Shown here one piece after another: positions 1 to 11,880 of a DNA stretch of 64,000 bases; the stretch's first letter is position 1; each line of letters opens with the position of its first letter. The stretch lies in contig NC_134398.1 in the NCBI RefSeq assembly GCF_050003625.1, positions 67,092,891 to 67,156,890 of the forward strand, in the 5' to 3' direction. A program made the translations under genes and the position numbers. The notes beneath the pieces were generated by a model. The model was given only the letters and a program-made list of their open reading frames with translations. It was not told the DNA's origin and made no database searches. Origin of the DNA: Haematobia irritans. Lineage: Eukaryota; Arthropoda; Insecta; Diptera; Muscidae.

Positions 1-696
1 CTCATAATAATCAAATAGTTGTAGCAACCAAATGTCTCACCTATAAACAATTTTAGTTTAAATCGGTTGATACGACCAACCATAAATAAATTCCACAACA
101 GTCGTTCAGTGGTCATAAGGCACATACGGTCTTCATAACCGAATGACATGTGAAATATTTTTCAAATGTGACATGTGAAAAATTTTTCAAATGTCATTTT
201 GTTATTTCCAATTTATATAAGTTAAAGAAGACGTGTAGATATTACACATTTTAATTCAAATCAAAAAATACCCACTTAAATAAGGTATTAAATTAGCTTG
301 ACTGTTATCCCTATCGTTTATCGCTCAATGAACAACATTCAATGGAAGTGTTGAACAAATCGCTCGGAATTTGTAAGCTGCACTTTCTTCATTTGATAAA
401 TAATGTGTATGTGTGTGTAGATTAATATATTTAACATATTTAAATAAAATATATTTTATGAGGAAAAAAGTGCATTTTAAATACCGTTTCCAGTATTAAT
501 GTGTTTGGATAACGCAACTGAATTGTGAAGGTAGCAGCAATCTATGCCATCGGTTTACAGAACCAATAGCTTATGTTGTATTAGTTGTATTGACCGAATT
601 AGTTGGGAGACACAACTGCCTTTTGATAGTGGCTGTAACTGCCAAAAGGAGGTTGGCAATAAATTCGGTTGCTACATCCAATCTGTATTCTCTGTG
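1..696 (-). repeat. Degenerate interspersed element (family F), TA-ended
   Basis: The right end reads ...ATTCTCTGTG followed by TA at 697-698. It matches, inverted, the start of another copy at 37588 (CACAGAGAATACAG preceded by TA). The stretch 545-690 matches 37600-37790 inverted (shared words around AACCTCC, GGCAGTTG and AATTTATTGCCAA). The left part, 15-50, shares AATAGTTGTAGCAACCAAATGT-like sequence with 39190-39215. This is probably a MITE-like DNA element of Tc1/mariner type given TA flanks. It holds no coding capacity. The left boundary is not resolved because the window begins inside it. Confidence 0.5.
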
Positions 697-714
697 TATA
701 AAGTTACTCGATGT

Positions 715-1960
715 GCTTATATTTGGACGGGGAAGGGGACATCCCTTTTGCCCGACTTTCTTAAAATTGGAACAAAATTATCCGATTTGCTTCAAATTTT
801 CAGGGAAGGTTGAAGGGGCGTCTAGACAAAGAACTGCTACTTTATTTTTCGATATGTGGTCGGGTAGGAGGACCTCCCCTTTGCCCGACTTTTTTTTTAA
901 AGTAGAGTGAAAGAAAACTAAAATTCTCCGACTGAAATTTTACGGAAAACTGGGTGAGGTTATGAAATGTATATCAGGTTCCTGATTTTTTAATATTTGG
1001 TCGGGGAAAAAAAAGGTCCGCTTCTCCTTAAGTACATTCAGAGAAACAAATTAAACTTATCCCATTTACTTGAAATTTTCAGAGAACGTGGGGTGCTTTT
1101 TGAAAATTGGGCTTATAGATTGTTTGACATTTTCTGGGACGTCTACACAAGATATGCTACATCATTTGGTACATATTACGACAAAATCTACAAGACTCGT
1201 GGTGAAGATTATGAAATTAATACTTTGTACCTGTTGTTTGGCTATTTGGACAGGGAGGAAACTTTCACCTTGTCCCACACTTTCTAGTTTCTAGATTTAC
1301 TTAGAATTATCAGGGAAGGTTAAGGGTGCTATCCACTTCTGTGTTTGTCGATATTTTATCGGGGACAGTGACGTCCCATTAAAAAAAATAGAGCAATATT
1401 TAACCTTCCCCGATTTACTTGAACTTTACAGAGAAGGTGATTAAATTAATATAGGATACATGATCTTTATATATATGGTTGGGGAAGGGGAATAGTGAAA
1501 TACATTTTGTGGATTTACTTGGAATTTATAGAGTTCGTTGTGTACTTTGTGAAATTAATATAAGGTACGGGATTTTCCGATATCTGGTTGGGATGAACCG
1601 AATTTTTAAAAATTGAAAGTAGAGGGTTGTCCGTAAATGGGAACTCGGTACATAATTTTATGATTTTTGTGCAGGTTTCTGCCAGACTTTTTAAGTAAAA
1701 AACTTAAATTTACATGAAATTGACAGGCAACGTAGAGGGTACATCATTTTCCGGAATATGTGTTGGGAAAGACATGTCCAATATTTTAACAAATGTTAAT
1801 GAGGTCAGTTTTTTAAGTAATTTTACTTTTTCAAATTTATTAGACTGGAAACCTATGTTGCTGAAATATGATGCTTAGTTTTCCGGTATGTTGAGGGGAA
1901 TGATACCTTTCCTTGACAACCCACACTTGAAATTTACAGGAAATGTACGACTTGAATACA
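715..1960. repeat. Degenerate tandem-like array (GTCGGGGA... / GATTTACTTGAAATTTTCAG motif)
   Basis: Two motifs alternate here: a G-rich block (near 725, 860, 1000, 1245, 1475 and 1585) with a CCCTTTGCCCGACTTT-like partner, and a block resembling GATTTACTTGAAATTTTCAG (near 782, 1062, 1293, 1410, 1511 and 1704). Spacing is irregular, roughly 100-280 bp, as in an old decayed tandem array. It may be the core of another DINE-like family. No gene is supported. Confidence 0.4.
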
Positions 1961-2700
1961 GAACATAATTTAAAACAACGGTGGAAAGGGAGCACCCTCT
2001 CAAACAATATTTTATTTCATTCAATTCCTCACACTTTTTAAAGGTGCAAAAGGAGGAATATTCCACATTTTTCGTATACTTGGCTTTTCAAAAAAGTGAA
2101 AGAAATTTTCAAAATTATAACAATTCAATAAATCGATTTTTGTACGCCTTGAAAAAGTTTCAAAATCAACTTAATAAAATTAAATTTTTAAAATCGTCTA
2201 ATGCAGCCAAATACAAAGTTCACTTGGAGTATATAATCCCTAATTTGTTAACAATTATTTGTGCTTTATTTAGTTAACTACTTAAATGATAAAAGAAAAT
2301 AGCATCAAAATCATTTTAATATAAATGCGATTTGTAAAATCAACCATTAAATGAGAAACTTTACTGTGTCTACAATGTCAGAACGTCGTTTATTTTATTG
2401 AATTATAAATTAGCCAGTATTTCAAAAAACCGATACAGATGGCAATCTTTAATTTCACTTGCATATGAACAATAATGTTAACAATTGCGGCAACTCTGGT
2501 TAGGTTAGGATATCTTTATTAAGCTAACAACCGGAAAACAAGCGGTAATACTGTGTGTCCTCACTTTTTCACCTTTGGCCACAACATTATCTCATTGTAT
2601 TTAAATATGAATATTTCATAAAAATCCGACAATTTTAATACTTATTTATTTGTTTATATTGTTGCCCATATTATCATTTAATACTAAAATTTACAACCTT
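1961..2700. other. AT-rich noncoding DNA, nothing recognised
   Basis: There is no credible coding frame and no clear match to the other repeat families. The 98-codon frame at 1981-2277 is Lys/Asn/Phe-rich and follows base composition. Confidence 0.5.
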
Positions 2701-3660
2701 ATTGTTTAAACAAATTAACATCATTTACCCCCTCCCACTGCCCAAGAGCGAATATATGCCGATTCTCTTTGTGCTCCACATGCGCTGTGTGGTTCTCACC
2801 TCTGAGAGCCAGTCAAAATATGAAAACCATTAAAAGTATTTAATAACACATTAACGCCAGACAACAATCAACCAAGAGGCAGAGATGAAGTGAATGACGT
2901 ATAATGCTCATTTAAAACGAGCGAAGAGAGTAAGTCAAGATGGGAGCATTGTGAATTGTTGTATTGGCTCCAACATTGTGGAGCAACACTTGTTGAAAAC
3001 ATAACCAAAAGTGCAGCTCTTGCTCTCCTTTGGTTGTTTCACTCTCTGTCTCTCATTGTATTCTGCCATTGACAAAAGAGTTGTTTGTTGTCTCTCTGTT
3101 TTGGGGAGAGAAATAGACCTATGTATGTTGGTATAAAATGCAATATGCCAGCGGGGTATGGATGTGAGTGTGTGTACGTTTTCTGGGGGGCAACACAAAA
3201 ATGGCAACACAACACGTCTTTAGTTGTATTTCTACTGTTGTCATTGTCGCTACACACAACATCTGTAATTTTTATTGAATTTTTCGAATTGTGGTGTGTT
3301 TTCGTTTCGTATTTACGTCGTACGACATATGTGCGAAATGCATCCATGCGTACCTACTACGTATGCCAAATGTCGATGTTGATTTTGTTGTAGTTCATGT
3401 TCTGCCTTTTTTGCATTTGCACTCTAGAGTTATTTATTTTTTTTGCCTGTTTTTAGTCGATGTCGATTATTACACATACGTAAATGTATAACGCGCGGTC
3501 AAAATCGAATAGAACAAAATTTACGATATTATTGTTTGAGAGAAAAAAAACACATAGTAACCTAAAGCAGAGAAAATAATAATAATAAAAGTTTTTTTTT
3601 TTTGGCCAACATTTTTGGATTAAAATACAGCACAACAGAAAATTCAAGGTGAATAATATA
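2701..3660. promoter_or_regulatory. Repeat-poor block, possible host 5' region and first noncoding exon
   Basis: Unlike its surroundings this block is not built from any repeat family found in the window. It has higher GC, CpG-containing words (near 3300-3350 and 3490) and CT/GA-rich stretches near 3020-3110, as often seen around fly promoters. A weak splice donor candidate, AAG/GTGAAT, lies at 3646-3654 and could join to the acceptor at 14814-14815. All of this is inference. No TATA box or initiator can be called with confidence. Confidence 0.22.
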
Positions 3661-4865
3661 GTTTTAAGCCATCAAATAACTAACAAAAAAAAAAGAAATT
3701 AAATGTTCCCCCAAAAAACAAATCTATAAAAATACAATTCGAACCTGTTCCCAAGGTTTTTCATTCTACAATAAGAGGATTATGATAAACTGATCAATAT
3801 GAAATCGCATTTTTTTTGTTGCCCTATAAGAACTAGCGTCGGCAAAATGAAAGGGACGATATGAAACATATTATATTTTGCAAATCTTTGTAAGAGGATT
3901 TACCTTTAAATGGATTAAGTGAACTAGTGGAGGCAATTGAAAATAAGGAATATCGTATGGTAATGTAACAGACATAAATCATAGTTGTGTGAATTTTTGC
4001 ATCTAAGGCTCATGTATAAGCTGATATCTTAAGGCCTTCAATATAATAAATAGAAATACAATACTTTATATAAAAAAACACTCTAGACTTAAATTGGCGA
4101 AGGAAACCTGATGCCTTACAATATTCTCTGTCACCCCATTATTCCTTCGTTTACGAAACTTTGTGTCTATCCCTCTGGTTTTTCAATATTTATAAGTGTA
4201 ATCTATATTGAAATCAATAAATAAAAAAATTTATGACCCAATTTTACTAAGGGATAATAATATCCCTATATCATGTTTGATTAATGAAAGATTTCCTACT
4301 TATAATGACATTATTTCAACAAGAAGACCTGACGCAAAAATGATATGGGTAAATCTTGAAATCCAAAACTATGCCGTCGGTGACCAATCCGGAAAAACAA
4401 TTTCTAGGTGATATTGTTTTAATATTAGTTGTTCAATTTTTTTTTACTAAAAACATAAAGAGACTACTCCTATGCATTGTATATCGATTTGCTTTCAAAA
4501 CTGTTCTATAAACATAATATGAAAGTCGACGTCCATCGTTTGTAAAAGATAACCTTTAATTTTCAAAAAACTTTCATCAGATAAAGATGGCAACTCCCAA
4601 GTGTTTTAAATGAGGACTTACAAGGGCAGTCTCAAATATATCAATCATTGAGCGTTTGCGAACACCAGATATAGTTTTAGGAAGAAATCGAGATAACATT
4701 ACATAAGTTAGTGGGACACTTTATACCATATTTGCTATATTTGGCGAGCAATTGAACTTCTCTCTTAACAATGAGTTCAATCCGGTATACGTTTTTATAA
4801 CTGAGTACGAATATTAAGTACATCCCTTAGAGAATTTAACAAGGCAGGATGAACTAGAAACCATG
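3661..4865. other. AT-rich noncoding DNA with a possible SINE relic near 4690-4800
   Basis: There is no coding frame. Around 4740-4785 the words GAACTTCTCTCTTAACAATGAG resemble the 3' part of the minus-strand SINE at 6712-7062. The rest is not recognised. Confidence 0.35.
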
Positions 4866-5510
4866 AACTAAAAACCACCATAGGATGGAGGGGTATACTA
4901 ACTTTGTCATTCCGTTTGTAACACACCGAAATATTCGTCTTAGAACCCATAAAGTAAATACATCGTGGGTCATGGTGAATTTCTGAGTAGATCTAGTGAT
5001 GTCCATCCATTTGCGAAACAAGCGCGTTGCTATCGAAACGCGCTATCGCCTTAAAACTAGGCACAATTAGTTACAATTGGTGACGCTTGGATGGTACCGA
5101 ACCACTTTTAGATACAGCTCTCATATAAACCGACCCCCATATTTGACTTCCGGAGCCACCTGGAGGAGATTTCGTACGATCCGTTTGAAATTTGTGATGT
5201 TGGTACACACAGAGAAGGAATATGATCACCTCAAAAATGTTTCAAGAGCACCATGTTACTTTTTCACAGCGAAAAAGTAACATTTTTATCGCAAAAATAT
5301 TCTTTTCTCGTCAAACATAACATGCTTTCCGAAATCATATACTTAATTTCCGAGAAAAGAGCATGGTTTCGGTAAACATGCTACATGTTTTCCGTGAAAA
5401 AGTAACATTTTGCTCTTGGAACATGGTTGGGGTGATCATATTCCTTCCCTGCATGTACATGCCCGTCTAAAAACTAACTGGTCCATAATTATATATACAC
5501 CCTCAAGAAT
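4866..5510 (+). repeat. DINE-like element (family G), 5' end fragment, interrupted by a palindromic MITE
   Basis: It begins with the family G 5' words CCACCATAGGATGGAGGGG and continues with the same order of motifs as the copy at 62336 (ACTTTGTCATTCCGTTTGTAA, then a CGAAATATT block, then GTCCATCC). At 5105-5200 it carries part of a core repeat unit (TCATATAAACCGACCCCCA). The unit is cut by the 250-bp MITE at 5206-5455 and resumes at about 5456 with TGGTCCATAATTATATATA. Diverged and noncoding. Confidence 0.6.
5206..5455. mobile_element. 250-bp palindromic MITE (family E), copy 1
   Basis: The ends are CACACAGAGAAGGAATATG and its complement CATATTCCTTCCCTGCATG, flanked by TA at 5204-5205 and 5456-5457. 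Most of the 250 bp can fold back on itself: both arms share AGAGAAGGAATATGATCACC, then AAGAGCA, then TTACTTTTTCAC words. Two other copies (34961-35210 and 51522-51771) have exactly the same length. TA flanks point to a Tc1/mariner-type transposase acting in trans. It sits inside a family G element. Confidence 0.85.
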
Positions 5511-5980
5511 ATCGACTCTGTAACATATACTCCCAAACATATTCTGCTTCAGAATTCGTTCAAACAAAAAATTGTTCGTACTATGGAAACATATTATGTT
5601 TCACCTTAAGCACATCTTTTTTTAAGACCCCAAATAGTTCATTGCAGTTTCTAAACATGTGTTTGCTTGCAGCAAAATGTAATTATTTTGCAATACAAAA
5701 AACATATGTTTGAAATTTATTTGAATATTGCACTCCAAAGCAAAATAGTCTATAAGCAATCATGAACGTTTATTCAACAACCTCCACATATATTTGTTGT
5801 AGTTAAACTTGCAGTTTTCCATATCTTTACATGTCTTTCGTTATCTATATCAGTCGCCACTTTTATCATTTCTCTCTCGCTCTTTCTGACATTTCTAAAT
5901 ATATATATGTTTGCATCCAGAGACTTTATAACTAAGAAAATTTAATGTCCCAAACATAATATGTTCTAACATATTACATT
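5511..5980. repeat. Fragment of the family I element (AAACATAT/ATATGTTTGG-rich)
   Basis: It shares CTGTAACATATACTCCCAAA at its left end and GTCCCAAACATAATATGTTC near 5947 with the 978-bp element that splits the mariner at 21184-22161. The middle is diverged. This copy lacks clear ends. Confidence 0.6.
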
Positions 5981-6130
5981 TGGGAGCCACCGTGGTGCAA
6001 TGCGGTGGCTTCCAATGAAATACTCTTTAAAAATATTGTATTTTTGCATCTTGACTACCACGCAAAAATTCGTTCAAAATTAGGACATGTTTTTCAAATC
6101 AATCAATACCAAAGATAAAATCTTTGGAAC
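5981..6130 (+). repeat. SINE 5' head followed by a CACTGAAAAA-type MITE fragment
   Basis: At 5982-6010 the sequence GGGAGCCACCGTGGTGCAAT is the SINE head seen at 7062 (minus) and 58385 (plus). It breaks off after about 30 bp. From about 6040 it continues as a family B piece, with the words TTCGTTCAAA, GGACATGTTTTTCAA and CTTTGGAACC. Confidence 0.5.
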
Positions 6131-6711
6131 CCGGCAAGCTTTTTTTTGTCATCTGAAATTTTTGAGTCGAAGGCTTGCGGAACCTCCTGGAATATTGTTC
6201 TATGGCATTAAGGTCAGCAGTGACGGTAAAGTTGGGGAGAGAACACAGTATTTTCAATATGACGAGCAGCGATTCTAAATAGTATAGTCTAGATCTTGGT
6301 CATTGTAGTGTAAATGAATCTAAAATAATAGACTACAATTATATTTAACCCTAATCTATGTTTATCAAATTATCCTTCCACCTTTAATTTAATATATAAC
6401 CTAATTGTTTTGAACCATAATAATTTCTATCAAATTCAACTTTAATTACATAGTTTTCATTGAAATTCTAACTAATAAATACTTATTAGATATTGTAATA
6501 ATAGGGTGATTGATTATTTCATAGCGTGAATATTAAGAAACTTTAAGTATTTGATTATGGCTATATCGAAACCATAAATTACAACCTCAATTAAAACATT
6601 ACAGCTGTGTTTAAGTCAAACTTCAAGTTGTACTGTATTGATATAGGTATTGATGATTAGCTAGAAATTAAAGATAATATGATCCCATTTGTGAAGCTAT
6701 AAATTAAGTCA
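6131..6711. other. AT-rich noncoding DNA, nothing recognised
   Basis: No gene or named repeat is seen. The short open frame at 6087-6278 is built from family B repeat sequence. Confidence 0.5.
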
Positions 6712-7062
6712 GATTAGATTAGGTTAGGTATAGCGGCAGCCCGATATTTTAGGCTCGCTTAGACTATTCAGTCCATTGTGATACCATAGTGGTGAACTTC
6801 TCTCTTATCACTGAGTGCTGCCCGATTTAATTTTAGGCTCTATGACAAGGGACCTCCTTATTATAGCCGAGTCCGAACGGCGTTCCATATTGCAGTGAAA
6901 CCACTTAGAGAAGCTTTGAAACACTCAGAAATGTCACCAGCATTACTGAGGTGGGATAATCCACCACTGAAAATTTTTTGGTGTTTGGTCGAAACTGGGT
7001 TTGAACCCACGACCCTGTTTATGCAAGGCGGGCATGCTAAACATTGCACCACGGTGGCTCCC
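6712..7062 (-). mobile_element. tRNA-derived SINE, copy 1 (about 350 bp)
   Basis: On the minus strand the element starts GGGAGCCACCGTGGTGCAAT, which fits an RNA polymerase III A box (TGGTGCAATG...). About 40 bp later it has GGGTTCAAACCC, which fits a B box. The tRNA-like head covers roughly the first 75 bp. The unrelated body carries GGAACGCCGTTCGGACTCGG and AGAGAAGTTCACCACT words and ends in CTAACCTAATCTAAT-like tail sequence. It is noncoding and would be moved by a LINE in trans. Relatives lie at 58385-59310, 11705-11875, 54315-54500 and, as a head only, at 5982. Confidence 0.75.
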
Positions 7063-9480
7063 TTCAAATATAATAACGTTAATAATTATGTCACACATCC
7101 ATAACAAAATTCGTGAACGGCGTTCTCGTTTCAACTACGTAAGTAACTATAGGTAAATCGATACACACTTAAGGTACATTTTGAGAACAAACTTTGTCAG
7201 TCGATGGAGACGACAGAAAAAATACACCATGTGTGACTAACAAAAGCAATATTAGTTATAGCAACCGTTCAACTTTTCTATATGAATTTGGCAGTAGGGT
7301 TTGTATTTACATTGCTTCAATAGTTTCTTAATCAACGCGAAATAATTGCCAGATTTGGAAAAGTTGGTGAATGCGGATACTAACTTTGTCATCGTTTCAG
7401 TGACTTGTGACCACGGTTGCCACAATTAGTAGAATTCTACCAAAATTGATAGATTTTTTACTGTTTGTTAGATTGGTAGAATTCGGGATGTTTTGGTAGA
7501 TTTTACAAAATATTCCTCTCTATCTAAGAGGTTTTTAAGTAAGTTGGAGGATTTGAAATAAAATTCTTCATTTCCGGGAAAATATTGATTAAAGCTTTGG
7601 ACAATCGATTTACTAGTTAAAATGACAGCCCGCCAGATTGAAGGTTGGTAGTCTAAAGGCGGTTTCGATTTTGCGAAAACGTGTTACCCAAAGGTAACAC
7701 TAATTTTTCCCTCATTTTATATGCGCCCAAATGATTATGTTATTCCAAAGTTATTTTTAATTCATAAGATCCTATATCCAAAAAGCTTTGACTGAGTACT
7801 TCATACTTGGCAATTAATTTCGAAAATGTCATATTTTTTTTATTAAAATTTAAGTGTTTGCAGTAAACGTCGTCTTCCTACGCAATACTTTTACTTTTTA
7901 ATCTAGTAATAATAGACTTGGTATCAAATAAAACAAAATTATATTAAAAATTTCAATGAAAATTAGTAACAAATAAATAAATAATGAATATAGTTTCATT
8001 CTTTCAAACTTTTAACAGCATTATTTATTTCATTCTATTTTAATATAATTATTTATTTATAAATTTATTTATATAACATTTAATTTTAGCCACATTATTT
8101 CTACCCAAGAAACACGTCACCACTCAGTGGGGACTTTTCAGAATTCACAATTTTTGATTAACTATTTGTAACTGCGGAATTTCTAGTATAATTCATTCTG
8201 GAAATAAATCATTAATACAGTCCCACATTTTCAACTGAGTTTCACCCATATTTATTAAACATCAAACACATTTCACCTCTGCCCCAAAAACAAAAAACAT
8301 TGCTCGTCCAAACTTCAAAATGCCATAAACAAATTAATATCGATTACCGCAAAATGATTGAGAACGCGGCTTGCTTTTTAGCTCCTATCTTATCGACAAG
8401 AGCATCATAAATCACTACAATATGACGAACCCTCTTATCCCCCCCAAAGGCAGCCCATTGAAAATTGACTGCAGTCTGTAAAAATAAAACTAATTAAAAA
8501 TAATTAATCACTTATTTAAGTGAGCATGCTCATTTGGCTTTTTTTTTTTTTGGGGAGGTAGAGACTGGCTTTGTAGAGGGATATGTATCGCTAAATCGCG
8601 AGCCCACTTGAATGCTTAACACTCCATAATTAAATATAATTATATTTTACCTTACAAGCAATTTTCATAGTCGCTTTTTTTCTTTACTTTACTTTGTGTT
8701 TCTAAAACGAAAATAATAATGAATAACAACATAAATAATAATAACAATAATTAAACGGCAGAAAGAAACTCAAAGAGAATGTAAACGAGAAAATTACCAA
8801 GAATAAAAAAAAAATAATAACATTATGAATGAAATATAGGATGGTGGAAGGAATAATGGGTTAGGGTGGAAAAACATTTTTTACACATAAATGGTTGTTG
8901 TATAAGTGAATATTTAGCCGAAACAGAAAATGATGATTTTTACAAATTATTAGCTTGATATTTAAAAAATAATATCACTTACTGACTACGGAATAGGCCT
9001 ACGATTTGTTATTAAAGTGAAGTCTCCTCCCTTCACGACAGACGTACTGTGTTTGCAAAAATGAAACAAAAACATTTTACTGAGTAATTTAAATGCGAGT
9101 AATGTGGTCTTGATTTGACCTAGCCCTAGTTATCAGCCATTATTTTAAATCAAAATCGAAAAATAGAAAAAAATGCAATGGTATTTTGAAATACGAATGG
9201 TGAAGTCTACAGTTGTCGATCTGACGAACATAAATATATTTTTTTAAGATATCTAGAATACAGGGAATACAGCAAAGAAAAGAAAATCCTCCTATTCAAA
9301 AGTTTCGGAATTATCCTTTCAGTAAATGCCGGATTTTTTTCGAAAATCGCGATTGGGAAAGAGGGAGTATCAGCAGATTCTAGAGAAATAAATAACATAT
9401 ACTGACTCCAAATCAGAGCAGTGTTTAACAAGATTTATTTGCAATAATAGAGTGTTTACGTAACATTTAGTTAAATAATG
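7063..9480. other. AT-rich noncoding DNA with one diverged repeat near 7405-7520
   Basis: At 7405-7520 the words GTAGAATTCTACCAAAATTG and GATTTTTTACTGTTTG recur at 34430-34510, so this is an interspersed repeat. A short A/T-rich stretch around 7920-8080 and poly(T/A) tracts follow. No coding frame is supported. Confidence 0.45.
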
Positions 9481-9780
9481 GATTGCACACTGCTCCGAAC
9501 CAGTCGAAGATTTTCCAATTGTTGGAGAGGATAAATATTCTACGGAGTCGTCCTATGTGAATTAAATGATTTGACTTTGAATTGAAGAAGAGCGGGACCA
9601 CTTTGTAGAAGAAAAAAGTCCCTAACAAATCGGATCACACCTTTCGTCTCTTTCGAGTTAAATGTACATTGAAAACAAACTTGCCCGGTTGTAATGATAT
9701 GATTGACATGATTTGGAGAAAAAGAAGTAGAATATTGAAGTAAAATATCTTTAAGGCGCAACATTCTTTAAAATTTGTGT
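9481..9780 (-). other. Unassigned 74-codon open frame, doubtful
   Basis: A minus-strand frame from 9764 to 9540 encodes a 74-residue peptide containing GQVCFQCTFNSKETKG. It has more even amino-acid use than neighbouring shadow frames, but there are no splice signals, no recognisable domain and no second copy in the window. It could be a decayed transposon piece. I do not claim a gene. Confidence 0.12.
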
Positions 9781-10535
9781 TTTGGATTCTTGATACACAC
9801 AAAATAATATTATAATTTTTGAACTTACAATAAATTGTTGTTAAAGAAAATTTTTACGTTCAACAAAATTAATGTGACAAAATATTACTAAAATCGTAAT
9901 TGTATTTATAATTTACGTTGTTAGCTCAAATTTAAAAATAATTTTACTTGTATTGACAAAAAAAATCTTTGATTTTTTTTATTATTATTTTGTATTATCA
10001 AAGCCCTTGAAAACTGACGACAACTCAAATTTCCAAATTATTTTGCTTTGTACACACAAAAAAAAAGTTTACTTGGATCCAAAGATTTTGACCTTCCCTT
10101 AGGGATTTTGGTATTGATTCCGAGCCAAAGATGCGGCTTCTTGAAAATAAAGAAAATTTTTAACGACCTATCTGTCTTTAAATCTAGGATCAATAAAATT
10201 AAAATTGGGATACAGACGTTAATTAACGAATTTTCATTCTATTTACGCGGTATATTTATAAAGCTAACCACGTACAAACAAATTAAAGTCTAACCCATTC
10301 CCTGCCAGTGTACTCGCTTGAGTACAGAAAATTGGCAACATTTAATATAGCAGAACTTTGTTTATAAATGAAATTAGGCGAGTTTTCTTATTGTTTTTTT
10401 TTTGTTTTTTTTTTTTTTTGCTTTTTTATGTTTTTTGTTTTTGTTTTATATTTTTTTAACTGGAGTTAAGTATAAATATATAAATGAATTTAATTTTTTT
10501 ATTTTAAATGGCCTTGGCGTGTAATGGGTTAAAAT
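9781..10535. repeat. CACTGAAAAA-type MITE fragment (family B) in AT-rich DNA
   Basis: From about 10042 the words CCAAAGATTTTGAC, GGTATTGATTCCGAGCCAAA and GCGGCTTCTTG match the left part of the copy at 56473. The rest, including the T-rich tract 10390-10460, is low-complexity. It is noncoding despite an 81-codon frame. Confidence 0.5.
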
Positions 10536-10539
10536 CCAA

Positions 10540-10944
10540 TATTATAACGGATACTGGAAAGTAAAAAAATGTTTTCTTAATTCAAAAACAAAAAAAGATG
10601 CTAAATCCTTAAAATAAGTCATAGTCTAAATTTGAAGCGGTTTTATCCTGTATATAAAAATTCAATATTTTAGTCAATTTAAGGACGATTTCTTTAAATC
10701 AAAAATGTGCTTATTTACTTTAAGGAAAATTTTCCTTCGTTCAAAGACATGTGTATTTAATGAAGGGACGCAAATTTGCAAAACTTGTATGCTAAATTTA
10801 ATGAAAAAAATTTTGAAACAAAAATTATAAACTTTATTTGAATTAAAATTTCATTATTTTAAAGAAATTTGTCCATACTATTTTGTAAATTTGCGCATCC
10901 TTAAATGTAGGTTCCATAATCTCTAATATCATATTTTTTCAGTG
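10540..10944 (+). mobile_element. Family B MITE (CACTGAAAAA ends), copy
   Basis: The right end TTTTTTCAGTG is followed by TA (10945-10946). The interior matches 43118-43565 in inverted orientation over about 350 bp (shared GTTTTCTTAATTC, AAGGACGA.TTCTTTAAATC and TTTACTTTAAGGAAAATTT). Short inverted termini and TA flank suggest a Tc1/mariner-type nonautonomous element. Confidence 0.6.
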
Positions 10945-11092
10945 TAGTCAGGATATTAAAAGTCAGCAAATTAAAAGACGATCGCATTAATTTTCAAGAA
11001 TTTTTCAGAAATATTAAAGCCAAGTCGAGTTTAGTCAACAAAAACTTTCTTTCATGCAAAGGTACCCAATTTTTAGTCAAATCACTTAACCA

Positions 11093-11580
11093 CACTCAAA
11101 AAACGTTGAACACACCAGGAAGAAAAATTTTCGTTAATTTAGGCTAAAATTAGAAAATTTAGGTTGATTTCAGAAAATTTTAACTAAACTGTTACTAACG
11201 AAGATATCAGCTCGATTTCACAAAAATATGTAAATATATATATATTAGTTTTTTTTTTCACTTATTAAGGAACATTTCGTAGTTTGATGGAAAAATTTGA
11301 GTTAAAAATTGCAAAAATGTCTTTAGTACCATACAAAATAATAATTGTCAAATTTAAAGAATTACTGAACTGTATTGCGGGAGACATGAATTTAGTGAAT
11401 CTTTATACATCATGTGTGTGTAATTTTTCCCCCTAATTTTAGTTCATTGAACCATCGTTCACAAAAAATTATTAAAGTCAAGGAAGCTTTATCGAGACGG
11501 TATAATTTCATGAACTAAAATAGAATTAAATTGGCTTTAGTGTCATATAGGGTTCACATTTTTTAGTATATAAAAGAGAC
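11093..11580 (+). repeat. Interspersed repeat family A, copy 1
   Basis: It matches 13098-13480 and the two halves at 45050-45140 and 49320-49535, which are separated by the LINE. Shared words include ACACTCAAAAA, CCAGGAAG, GATATCAGCTCGATTTCA, TAGTGAATCTTTAT and ATGAACTAAAATAGA.TTAAAT. No coding capacity. Probably a MITE; the termini are not resolved. Confidence 0.55.
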
Positions 11581-11704
11581 AAAACGACTTCATAGAAAAC
11601 TTTATCGACTGTTGGACAAGGAAAAACCTTCGTATCAAATAAATGCGTCTTCAAGAAATCTTTAGCCTCAGGGCAATATTTTTTCTGTGTAATCTACTAT
11701 GTTT

Positions 11705-11880
11705 CACTGTTAGATTAGGAATAGTGGCAGTGGACATTATTTTCATTTCACTCAGACTATTCAGTCCATTGGTGTCCACACGTGGTGAACTTCTCTCTTA
11801 ACAATGAGTGCTACCCTATTCTATATTTAGCTCAATGACAAGAAATCTATTTTGTATAGCCGAATGTCGCTTTACATTAC
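11705..11880 (-). repeat. SINE relic (3' body)
   Basis: It contains GTTAGATTAGG at the tail side, then CAGACTATTCAGTCCATTG, GTGGTGAACTTCTCTCTTA and GCTCAATGACAAG, in the same order as the SINE at 6712-7062. The tRNA-like head is missing. Confidence 0.55.

Noticed and set aside
6975..7062. Possible tRNA gene (A and B box-like sequence)
   Set aside because: It is the head of a dispersed SINE with a long unrelated body; the anticodon arm does not form a proper cloverleaf and other copies share the same body.
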